This document shows positions 1 through 7,100 of a DNA stretch of 38,912 bases, one piece after another. The stretch's first letter is position 1; every line of letters starts with the position of its first letter. Origin of the DNA: Prevotella sp. UBA4376 (GTDB lineage Bacteria > Bacteroidota > Bacteroidia > Bacteroidales > Bacteroidaceae); the NCBI GenBank assembly GCA_002391185.1, contig DGRY01000179.1:1-38912 (forward strand), written 5' to 3'. The position numbers were made by a program, and so were the translations under genes. Under the pieces are notes generated by a model that saw only the letters and a program-made list of their open reading frames with translations, ran no database searches and was not told the origin of the DNA.

Positions 1-36
1 TACTCCCGCTCGGAAATAAAAATAAAAAGTATTTAT

Positions 37-67
37 TTTGTATTTCACTCGCTTAATCGTATCTTTG
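37..67 (+). promoter_or_regulatory. Bacteroidetes-type promoter with no large gene directly downstream
   Basis: TTTG at 37-40 and TATCTTTG at 60-67 are separated by 19 bp, a close match to the known Bacteroidetes primary-sigma pattern (TTTG, about 19-20 bp, TAnnTTTG). Transcription would start near 73-75. The only frame opening at once is a 19-codon one (ATG 75, TAA 132-134), which would be almost leaderless. The transcript would then enter the 11-bp repeat array. It could drive a small RNA, a leader peptide, or a long leader for the regulator at 560; the sequence does not decide. Confidence 0.6.
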
Positions 68-150
68 TGGCGTGATGAATCAATTCGGTTCCATTACGAT
101 GCCATACCTTAGCCTCGCTTTAACGCCCTCTTAACAAGGCATCAGGCTCT

Positions 151-337
151 ATGTTTGTTCGGTATTTGTACAGTATTTGTCCAGTATATGTCCAGTACTT
201 GTCCAGTGATACACTGAACATATACTGCAGATGAACTGAAGGAATGCTGAGCAACAACTGAACATATAGAGGAGTAATATGCTGCCTATATACTGGCAAT
301 ACGCTGTCTATATGCTGCTAATATGCTACTTATACGT
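151..337. repeat. Degenerate tandem array of 11-bp units
   Basis: About 17 consecutive 11-bp units can be laid end to end. The left units (162-205) are nearly identical, with consensus GTATTTGTCCA. The middle units (206-271) mostly end in ACTG or GCTG. The right units (272-337) follow a TATGCTGCTAA-like pattern. ACTGAACATATA occurs at 213-224 and 257-268, exactly four periods apart. GTATATGTCCAGT (184-196) is the reverse complement of 213-225 with one mismatch, so the array can fold on itself. The period is not a multiple of three and no frame stays open, so it is not coding. Confidence 0.8.
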
Positions 338-374
338 TATCATGACACAAGATATATGCCTTTTTTACACACTT

Positions 375-388
375 ATAATCGTGATTAT
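375..388. promoter_or_regulatory. Small perfect inverted repeat upstream of the regulator gene
   Basis: ATAATC and GATTAT are separated by GT, a 14-bp near-palindrome that could be a dimeric operator. It lies about 150 bp before the regulator's predicted promoter. In AT-rich DNA such short palindromes arise by chance, so support is weak. Confidence 0.2.
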
Positions 389-528
389 GATAAATAGCAC
401 AACAACTTTAACTTGTATTTCTTGTTTAAGGTGGCATGTATGACAAAATAAGTAATTAGCTACACATGAAAAATAAAAAAACTTTAGTTAAAAAAGTTAA
501 TATAACTATTACTTGTATTATTTTTTAT

Positions 529-536
529 TACCTTTG
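529..536 (+). promoter_or_regulatory. Putative -7 box for the AraC-type regulator gene
   Basis: TACCTTTG matches the Bacteroidetes TAnnTTTG -7 element and lies 23 bp before the ATG at 560. No good TTTG lies at the normal spacing (the nearest TTG, 513-515, is too close), so the promoter may need an activator. A GACAAAAT word at 442-449 resembles the candidate operators in front of the fimbrial operon and could reflect autoregulation. Confidence 0.4.
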
Positions 537-559
537 TTAGCAAATAAAATTGACTCTCC

Positions 560-2221
560 ATGAAACTAAAACGCTATTTACTAATTATATTTGCTCTTGT
601 TGTTGCAGTGTCAACTATGTCTGCTAAACAACATTCTGATACTCAACTTACTATTACAAATGCTTACAGACTTAGTTCGACTAATCTACCAAAAGCTTTG
701 AATATTATTGAAACTATGTCCAATCGCCATATAATACCTAATTGGAAGGCAGAAATGGAGAAAGGAAATCTATACTTTAAGGCACATTTGTATAGGCATG
801 CTGTGAATTATTATAAGAATATTCCAGATGATAAGTCATTGCGTGATAGCATACATATAAGGTTGAAAATTTTAAAATTCTTGATGGACTCGTATGATAT
901 TCTCGGCGAAGAGAAAAACTTGGCGGAAACGGCATATCGTGTCATTCAGGAGGCTAAAAAAGCACAGCAATATGGATATGTAGCTATAGCACAATTTGCT
1001 TTAGGTAAGCGATTACATGATAGCATTAGTGTGCGTGAAAGTTACGCAAAGTGCTTTGAAGCAGTTAATACTATGAAGCATTCTGATTATAGATATCGTA
1101 ATAATGAACTTAGTCGTTTCTATGCAGATTTATCTCTGATGTATATAAGGGATAGGCGGTTCAAAGAGGCTATGCATATGTCTATTGAGCAGGAAAAGAG
1201 TATTCGCCATAGTTATTGGCATACGTTTGCCAATAGTAAAGAGCTGGCTTTATATCGCTTATATTCTATAAGAACATGGATTTTTACAGAAATAGGACGG
1301 ATTGATGAAGCTGATAAATACTATGCTTTAGGTAAAAAGCTAGGCGTAAAGGATGTTACCGTAGAGCATTATATGCAAACTTATATGCAGCATAAAAAGA
1401 TGTATAAAGAGTTGCAAGAAATGTTTAAAATCTCAAAGCAGATTATTGTAGATGATAAAAATGAAATCAGTCTTACTATGGTGCAAATATTGAGTAGCGA
1501 GGCACAGATGTATAGTGAGATGGGAAACTATAAGGCTGCAACCATGTGCTATAAACGTATGTTTGATGTTGCGGATTCACTACGTTTAAAGTTCTCTAAC
1601 CAATGTCTTGATTCTGTAAGTGAAGCTGTTAGTCGTGAGCAGAAGATGTCGCAGCGTAATATGATGTTAACTATAATCTTGATTGTGGTTGTTATGCTGG
1701 TGGTCATCTCTGTAATCCTTTTATTTTATGATTTGCGTGAGCGAAAACGCAATCGCCAGATGTCGGCTGCAATGCAAAGATTAGTATATTATCATAATAT
1801 TTTGTCTAATAATGATTCTATAAAAGCAAACACTAATTCTTACAATAAAGAAAAAGAAGAGGATAAATATAAACATATTTTTGAAGAAGCCGATAACAGA
1901 ATATCAAAGGAGAAATTATTCTTAGAGCAGGGCTTTGGTCGCGATGAATTGATGCACTTGATGGGTGTGGATAAAAATGTTCTTGCAACTATTATTAATA
2001 AATACACATCAATGAATGTTAGTGGGTATATTAATAGTAAACGTATGATTTATGCTGTTGCTCTTATGAAAGAGCATCCGGAATATACTATGAACGCCAT
2101 AGCAGAAGCATGTGGTATTAAAAGTGCAGCTACATTTATTCGTAATTTTAAAAATGCCTTTGGAATGACTCCGTCAGATTATCGAAAAACTATAGACAAT
2201 AGTATAGCTGAAAAAGAGTGA
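560..2221 (+). CDS. Membrane-anchored TPR/AraC-family transcriptional regulator
   Basis: The 553-residue protein has an N-terminal signal/anchor segment (residues 5-22) and a long helical region with TPR-like spacing (about 30-350). A clear transmembrane segment follows (368-391, rich in I, L and V), then a charged linker (392-450) and a C-terminal helix-turn-helix (about 450-545). The C-terminal part carries AraC hallmarks: a first helix pair around GFGRDELMHLMGV and the closing pattern around FKNAFGMTPSDYR. Known Bacteroidetes proteins with this layout sense something outside the inner membrane and bind DNA in the cytoplasm. It lies directly upstream of, and co-directional with, the fimbrial operon, making it the likely operon regulator. 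The ligand is unknown. The gene appears intact. Confidence 0.85.
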   Translation: MKLKRYLLIIFALVVAVSTMSAKQHSDTQLTITNAYRLSSTNLPKALNIIETMSNRHIIPNWKAEMEKGNLYFKAHLYRHAVNYYKNIPDDKSLRDSIHIRLKILKFLMDSYDILGEEKNLAETAYRVIQEAKKAQQYGYVAIAQFALGKRLHDSISVRESYAKCFEAVNTMKHSDYRYRNNELSRFYADLSLMYIRDRRFKEAMHMSIEQEKSIRHSYWHTFANSKELALYRLYSIRTWIFTEIGRIDEADKYYALGKKLGVKDVTVEHYMQTYMQHKKMYKELQEMFKISKQIIVDDKNEISLTMVQILSSEAQMYSEMGNYKAATMCYKRMFDVADSLRLKFSNQCLDSVSEAVSREQKMSQRNMMLTIILIVVVMLVVISVILLFYDLRERKRNRQMSAAMQRLVYYHNILSNNDSIKANTNSYNKEKEEDKYKHIFEEADNRISKEKLFLEQGFGRDELMHLMGVDKNVLATIINKYTSMNVSGYINSKRMIYAVALMKEHPEYTMNAIAEACGIKSAATFIRNFKNAFGMTPSDYRKTIDNSIAEKE

Positions 2222-2279
2222 TGAGGCGCTTTTAATCGTTAGGAGGTGTCCTCCCCTCCCCTATAAATAAAGTGGTTTT

Positions 2280-2480
2280 GACAAATTGAAAAGCATTGGA
2301 CGATGTTAAAATCCAGGGCTGTAATTGTGCTATTTTTTGTGGCTTAAAACAATAATAAATTATGCTTACTAAAATATTGTACAGTATCCATATTTTAGGA
2401 GTTTTTGACAAAATTAAAGACAAAAATGACGAAATTAAAAAAGGTAGTCACGTGCATAAGTAATCTATTTGACAATTTTA
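2280..2480 (+). promoter_or_regulatory. Candidate AraC-type operator words before the fimbrial operon
   Basis: GACAAATTGAAA (2280-2291), GACAAAATTAAA (2407-2418), GACGAAATTAAA (2428-2439) and GACAATTTTA (2471-2480) are variants of one word, three of them preceded by TTT. The second and third start exactly 21 bp apart, the two-turn spacing known for direct half-sites of AraC-family proteins. The fourth sits just before the putative -7 box, where a class II activator would bind. The link to the regulator encoded at 560-2221 is inference. Confidence 0.45.
2369..2398. promoter_or_regulatory. 9-bp perfect inverted repeat, operator or weak terminator
   Basis: CTAAAATAT (2369-2377) and ATATTTTAG (2390-2398) are perfect reverse complements around a 12-nt spacer. 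A run of five T begins at 2402. It could be a weak AT-only terminator for the regulator gene or a symmetrical protein-binding site. It lies just upstream of the 21-bp-spaced direct repeats. No other strong terminator was seen after the regulator gene. Confidence 0.4.
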
Positions 2481-2482
2481 TA

Positions 2483-2490
2483 TAATTTTG
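2483..2490 (+). promoter_or_regulatory. Putative -7 box of the fimbrial operon
   Basis: TAATTTTG fits TAnnTTTG and lies 40 bp before the ATG at 2531. The only nearby TTTG (2468-2471) is 11 bp away, too close for a standard -33 element. This suggests activator dependence, in agreement with the AraC-type gene and candidate operators upstream. Confidence 0.45.
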
Positions 2491-2494
2491 TTGC

Positions 2495-2512
2495 TATACT
2501 TATTCAAGTATA
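2495..2512 (+). promoter_or_regulatory. Hairpin in the predicted 5' leader of the operon
   Basis: TATACTT (2495-2501) and AAGTATA (2506-2512) form a 7-bp stem with a 4-nt loop. It sits between the predicted transcription start and the ATG at 2531. It could affect translation or mRNA stability, or be a DNA operator. The stem is AT-rich and weak. Confidence 0.3.
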
Positions 2513-2530
2513 TACACTAAACACACAACG

Positions 2531-4066
2531 ATGAAACCAATTAACCGTTTAAAAATATTATTCATACTGTTATTCAGTACGCATTTAGCGACTGCCCAAC
2601 ACCTGACGTTAAGCAATAATTTGCTTTATGATGCGTCATTGACACCTAATTTTCGTATTGGTGTTGGTTTGTCGCAGCATTGGTCGATGGGATTCACTGT
2701 AGGGTTTAATCCATGGCCAACGAATGATCAAGCAATCCGGAAGTGGAAACATTTGTTGATTTCGCCAGATATACGCTATTGGACGGACTCTGTTAATATC
2801 CATCATTTTTTTGGCTTTAATCTTATTTATAGTCACTATAATGTTGGTGGCGTTACATTTCCATTCGGTTTATGGAAATCTGTTCGTAATGAACGTCGTC
2901 AAGGTGACCTTGGTGCAGTTGGAGCATATTATGGCTATTCATGGCCTTTAGGACGTTTTTGGAATCTCGAAGTTTTTGCTGGTGTCGCTTTGGGCTATAC
3001 AAGTTTCAATAGATATAAATGTGAACATTGTGGCACAAAGATTGGCAACAAAAATCAATTCTTTATTTTGCCTCAGTTAGGCCTGAGCATTGTATATAAT
3101 ATTCCTGGTCGTGCAGTAATGTCTTCAGAGGCTGATATGTCGTCTATCCCAGAGATTAGTATCTCCAATGAAGCAGAAAAGCGATTTGAGCCTGTTTTGT
3201 CTTACGTTCCTGAACGTAGATTCCAGCTACAGTTAAAAAATGATACCGACTTTGTAGAGTCGTATTCAAATTATACTCCATACCTAAATACACCTCAAAC
3301 TAAGAACATAAAAGGTTTATTTGTTTATTTTGGTGTCGGAAACTCAAAGTTGTATCCCGCCTATCGCAACAATTTGCAGACATTAAAGCGTATCGTTGAC
3401 CTCACTCGCAATATGATAGCCGACACAAGTTGTATAATTAGAAAAATACAAATTGTTGGTTTCGCATCTGTAGAAGGAAATCCCGTATATAACCAGAAAC
3501 TTTCTGTAAACCGTGCACAGGCGTTACAACATTATATCCAGCAAGAGGTGAATGTTGCAGATTCAATTTTTGAAACTGTAGGTGCTGGCGAGGCTTGGAT
3601 GGAACTTAGCGACAGTGTTCAGGGATTTATTTCAAAAGGTTATGATAATGGCATCGACTTAAAAAAAGTTGTTGATATTATTAATAATGTAGATGATAGC
3701 AAGCTTCGTGAAAAACGTTTACGTAGGTTGGATGGAGGACGTACTTGGGAATTTATTCGTAATCGTATGCTAAAAGAGCAGCGTTATTCAGGTTTAATCA
3801 AGATATACTATGATGATGTACCTGATAAAAATGCACAAATTATAAATGAGGCAAGCGAACTGCTTACTACCGACTGTAGTGATTGTCATCATGAGGCTTT
3901 GCGTTTGCTGTCTAACGTTCGTGATGATGAAAGAGCCCAAAATGCTTTAGGTGTAGCGCTTTGGCTTTGTGGTCAGCGTGAGGAGGCTTTGCAATGTTTG
4001 CAGCGTGCTGCTAATCATGGCAATACAGATGCTCTACAGAACCTACATAATATAATGAAACTATGA
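2531..4066 (+). CDS. DUF3575 / OmpA-like outer-membrane protein
   Basis: The 511-residue protein has a signal peptide (cleavage after about TATAQ, residue 23). An N-terminal region of alternating beta strands (about 24-192) ends in a pattern known for DUF3575: a CxxCG pair at 164-168, then KNQFF and a closing beta strand. An OmpA-like segment follows around 262-345 (GFASVEGN at 310-317, NRAQAL at 327-332), which in the family contacts peptidoglycan. The C-terminal part (about 435-511) is helical with a TPR/Sel1-like look. DUF3575 proteins are common in Bacteroidales fimbrial loci, and this is the first gene of the operon. A role as outer-membrane anchor or assembly partner is inferred. A CxxCH at 449-453 is probably not a haem site. 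Confidence 0.8.
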   Translation: MKPINRLKILFILLFSTHLATAQHLTLSNNLLYDASLTPNFRIGVGLSQHWSMGFTVGFNPWPTNDQAIRKWKHLLISPDIRYWTDSVNIHHFFGFNLIYSHYNVGGVTFPFGLWKSVRNERRQGDLGAVGAYYGYSWPLGRFWNLEVFAGVALGYTSFNRYKCEHCGTKIGNKNQFFILPQLGLSIVYNIPGRAVMSSEADMSSIPEISISNEAEKRFEPVLSYVPERRFQLQLKNDTDFVESYSNYTPYLNTPQTKNIKGLFVYFGVGNSKLYPAYRNNLQTLKRIVDLTRNMIADTSCIIRKIQIVGFASVEGNPVYNQKLSVNRAQALQHYIQQEVNVADSIFETVGAGEAWMELSDSVQGFISKGYDNGIDLKKVVDIINNVDDSKLREKRLRRLDGGRTWEFIRNRMLKEQRYSGLIKIYYDDVPDKNAQIINEASELLTTDCSDCHHEALRLLSNVRDDERAQNALGVALWLCGQREEALQCLQRAANHGNTDALQNLHNIMKL

Positions 4067-4084
4067 ATCAAGATTATAAATAAG

Positions 4085-6040
4085 ATGAAAAAAATGTTTA
4101 AGTTTTCTTTACTCAGTACGACAGTACTCGTAAGTGCAGTTTCATTCACTGCTTGCTCATCAAATGATGATGTGGAAAATAATCCGAATTATGATCCTGT
4201 AACAAATGCGGTCAAAACGGAGTTTGTTATCAATGTTACGCAACCAGGCGAACGCTCTCGTATGACTGCTGGTGACGCTGGTGCGGGCTTGTTCCAGGGC
4301 ATTAATAACATGAATCTATTCTGTTATGCAGGTGCTCCAGCCACTGTAAATACTATGGATGCGTCTAACAAGCTAACATTATCTTCCTATACTGGACCTG
4401 CTATAGATGGAAGTGACCCTACACTTACCAATAGCTCAAGTAAGGTATATACAATGTATATACCAGTGGGTACAAGTAACTTCCTGTTTTATGCAACTGC
4501 TCATAACAGTATTGATAACAAGTTTGCTAAGGGTTCTTTGCAAAACAACTTGGCTACAGCATCTACAGTTTGTACAAGTCCATCTGCTGACACAGATATC
4601 AAATTTTCGTTGGAGCCTATTATATCAACTGAAACAACAATAACTGATCCCCAGTCTAAGCTTCTTACTATTCTTAATGGTATTAAAGACGCCAAAGTTG
4701 ATGATGAACATAAGTGGTCTTCTTTATATAACACAACAAACATTCATCTAAAGGCTTTGGGTAACGCATTCAATCAGTTTACTAACCAAGCGCAAGGTGG
4801 TGATGTTCGTCAAGGATCAAGTGTTGCTATTCTTAATATGGTTAAAGACTTATTTGAATCTGTGGAAGATGTCTATACCGAAGAAGACGATGCTGATGCC
4901 AAGGCTTTGGCAGAGAAGATATTAGACGCTATAGCAGAATATTTTGATGTAACAAAGACTGGTACGACTACACCTTATATATATGAATGGAATAATAACT
5001 ATAAGGAAGGTGGCACTGGAGACACTTTTAGAACAAACAGTTTCCCTGAGTCACAGAATCTCCCTGCAGGTTCTGCTGTAATTACATATAGCACAGAAAA
5101 TGGCTTTGCTTATACCAATAATGGTCACATGGGTGCTGCAACCATTTCTACAGCATACAATAATTTCACATATCCATCACAGTTGACCTATTACTGTAAC
5201 TCTGGACTATGGCAGTCTACTGTTGGTAAGCATAATTCTGACTATCCTACAACATCTGCGGCATGGGTAACATCAAGTAACTGGACAGGATGGAATGACG
5301 ATGCTGTTAGTGCTGCTACACGTGCCGTGGCAATGAAAGATAATATTACTTATGGTGCCGCTCAGCTTATTTCAACAATCAAATTGGGAGAAGGTGTTGG
5401 AACCACAACAAATGCATTGGAAGATAACGCAAATAATGTTACTGGAGGAGTTACTGCTAATAATGTGTTCGATGGAACTTCTGACGCTAAGTCTATCACA
5501 CTAAAAGTACATGGTATGTTGATTGGTGGTCAGCCTACAAATTCAGGATATGACTACCTACCTTTGGCTAACAATGCATCAAGAGTAATATACGATAAGA
5601 TTTCTGATACAGGAACAGCTTTGACAACAGATGGAGCAACCAACTATACTCTTGTTATGGATAATTACACAACAGAGAGTACTCAGTCATCTGTGAATAT
5701 TGCCTTTGAAATGACAGCTGATAAGGATTTCTATGGTGCAAGTGGTAAAATAAAGAGCGGTCAGAAATTTTATCTTATAGGCTCTCTTAACCCAGCAGAT
5801 GGAGGTGATATAACATGGGCAGACCATAAGAGTTTTGATACAACAGACACAGGATACAATGTCAATCGTGTGTTCATACGTGATGCAAAAACAGTTGCAA
5901 CATTCACGCTTCAAAAGAACTGTTTGAAAAATGCCTATTCAACAATTCCTGACTTGCGTTCTATACAGATGCTCTTTGGTATTTCTGTTGACTTGGCATG
6001 GAAAGCCGGTTTGACATTTAATGTAAATATTGGTGAATAA
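4085..6040 (+). CDS. Fimbrillin-family lipoprotein (candidate major subunit)
   Basis: The 651-residue protein has a lipoprotein signal peptide with lipobox FTAC (Cys24) followed by SSNDD. The mature part is rich in T, S, N and G with many short beta strands, as in Mfa-like fimbrillins. A helical, acidic stretch interrupts it at about 188-290. The second half shares order and local patterns with the gene at 7101: a FTYP-type segment, then a hydrophobic strand ending in GGQP here and CGQHP there, then a FYLIG strand near the end. The family is exported as lipoproteins, processed, and polymerised by strand exchange. It begins 18 nt after the previous stop. Assignment as main shaft subunit rests on position and size only. 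Confidence 0.75.
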   Translation: MKKMFKFSLLSTTVLVSAVSFTACSSNDDVENNPNYDPVTNAVKTEFVINVTQPGERSRMTAGDAGAGLFQGINNMNLFCYAGAPATVNTMDASNKLTLSSYTGPAIDGSDPTLTNSSSKVYTMYIPVGTSNFLFYATAHNSIDNKFAKGSLQNNLATASTVCTSPSADTDIKFSLEPIISTETTITDPQSKLLTILNGIKDAKVDDEHKWSSLYNTTNIHLKALGNAFNQFTNQAQGGDVRQGSSVAILNMVKDLFESVEDVYTEEDDADAKALAEKILDAIAEYFDVTKTGTTTPYIYEWNNNYKEGGTGDTFRTNSFPESQNLPAGSAVITYSTENGFAYTNNGHMGAATISTAYNNFTYPSQLTYYCNSGLWQSTVGKHNSDYPTTSAAWVTSSNWTGWNDDAVSAATRAVAMKDNITYGAAQLISTIKLGEGVGTTTNALEDNANNVTGGVTANNVFDGTSDAKSITLKVHGMLIGGQPTNSGYDYLPLANNASRVIYDKISDTGTALTTDGATNYTLVMDNYTTESTQSSVNIAFEMTADKDFYGASGKIKSGQKFYLIGSLNPADGGDITWADHKSFDTTDTGYNVNRVFIRDAKTVATFTLQKNCLKNAYSTIPDLRSIQMLFGISVDLAWKAGLTFNVNIGE

Positions 6041-6052
6041 CACTACGAGACA

Positions 6053-7099
6053 TTGATACTTAAACAGAACATAGCATATTATCTTGTGGGGGCTATCTTT
6101 GCAATAGTCCTCACAGGATGTTCTATGATAGATGAGAATCAGGACGACTGTGGTGAGCAAACTAAAATTAACTACGAGTTGCAGTTGATAACTAATATTT
6201 CTACTGAGATACACACACAGTTAGACACACATGCAGATGAATCATTTGCAGAGATGTTGAAAAGTCATTTGAGTACTATTTTCACCGATTTTGCTAAAGA
6301 TGTCAACCTCTCTTTTTATGGTGTCACAGGTGACTCTACCCTATTATATCACGATAAGCACATTATGAACGACTCAGAGCATAGTTACACACTATTCATT
6401 CCACGTCGTAAGTATATGCATTTGGCTTTAGCTAATATAGACGATAACTCAGTGATAAAACAGGAAAATGCTGATAAATGTCATATGTCGTCACTTCATC
6501 AGGTGGCTTCTGATACAATAGAATCACAAAATACAGGATTATTTACAGCCAGACAGATGATGGAGATGATAGAAGGTATTGATCAAACATTTAATGTTAG
6601 ATTATATATGGCAAATTGTTCGGCTGTTTTGATGATTGACCCGCAAGGACACGATATAAGCAATATGCGTGTGTTTACAACAGGCTTTGCAACCGCATTT
6701 TATGTATCTGATAGCTTATATGAATATAAAAAGTCTGCCCCTATTGTTCGCACAAATAGAATAATGTCAAACGATAGCAGATACGTTGGGTTTGTTTCGG
6801 TTAATCTACCATCGTTTAATCCAGGAGCAAAATCACGTTCTGTGATAGAAACAACAGAACCTTTTATTACAAATCCAGGAGAAGAGACATTGTGGGAATT
6901 CCGTATATATCAGTTGATGGATGACAACACAACAACAGAAACTGTGCTGCACATAAAAGAACCATTACGTGCAGGTCAGTTGAAAATAATCAAGGCTCGT
7001 GTTGGTGAGAATGGACAGATAGAGAGTGAAACGCCAAATGTTGGTATAAGTGTTACTCTCGATTGGAAAAAAGGTGGAACTTACAATCCAGAATTGTAA
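6053..7099 (+). CDS. FimB/Mfa2-family fimbrial anchor lipoprotein
   Basis: The 348-residue protein has lipobox LTGC (Cys23). The mature start carries an acidic DDC motif (residues 31-33) followed by a beta strand, the pattern known in FimB/Mfa2 proteins, which cap and anchor the fimbria to the outer membrane. The gene reads in the same frame as the preceding fimbrillin, just 12 nt after its TAA, and no ATG or GTG precedes the signal sequence. The start is therefore the TTG at 6053. A weak start may keep the anchor below the shaft subunit, which would suit a one-per-fimbria part (inference). Its stop is one base before the next ATG. Confidence 0.75.
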   Translation: MILKQNIAYYLVGAIFAIVLTGCSMIDENQDDCGEQTKINYELQLITNISTEIHTQLDTHADESFAEMLKSHLSTIFTDFAKDVNLSFYGVTGDSTLLYHDKHIMNDSEHSYTLFIPRRKYMHLALANIDDNSVIKQENADKCHMSSLHQVASDTIESQNTGLFTARQMMEMIEGIDQTFNVRLYMANCSAVLMIDPQGHDISNMRVFTTGFATAFYVSDSLYEYKKSAPIVRTNRIMSNDSRYVGFVSVNLPSFNPGAKSRSVIETTEPFITNPGEETLWEFRIYQLMDDNTTTETVLHIKEPLRAGQLKIIKARVGENGQIESETPNVGISVTLDWKKGGTYNPEL

Positions 7100-7100
7100 T

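Larger units (their letters stand above)
2222..2530. other. Intergenic region between regulator and fimbrial operon
   Basis: The 309-bp AT-rich stretch holds no convincing gene. It contains a short GC-rich hairpin (GGAGG 2242-2246, CCTCC 2250-2254), the GACAAAATT-like words, the 9-bp inverted repeat, the -7 box and the leader hairpin. No long inverted repeats that would mark an invertible promoter were found. Confidence 0.7.

Noticed and set aside
151..337. The 11-bp array as a CRISPR array
   Set aside because: Units are contiguous and far too short, with no spacers and no cas genes.
2242..2254. GGAGG/CCTCC hairpin as terminator of the regulator gene
   Set aside because: The stem is only 5 bp with a 3-nt loop, and no T-run follows.
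2449..2454. CACGTG palindrome as an operator
   Set aside because: Symmetry does not extend beyond six bases and it is not repeated.
2222..2530. Invertible (phase-variable) promoter for the fimbrial operon
   Set aside because: Such switches are known in Bacteroidales surface loci, but no pair of long inverted repeats flanks the promoter region and no recombinase gene is nearby.
3875..3889. CxxCH haem c motif in the DUF3575/OmpA-like protein (residues 449-453)
   Set aside because: A single motif in a helical C-terminal part, with no cytochrome features; likely coincidence.
7050..7100. Upstream start for the second fimbrillin
   Set aside because: It overlaps the previous gene by 50 nt and would put 17 residues before the lipoprotein signal; ATG 7101 gives a normal signal peptide.
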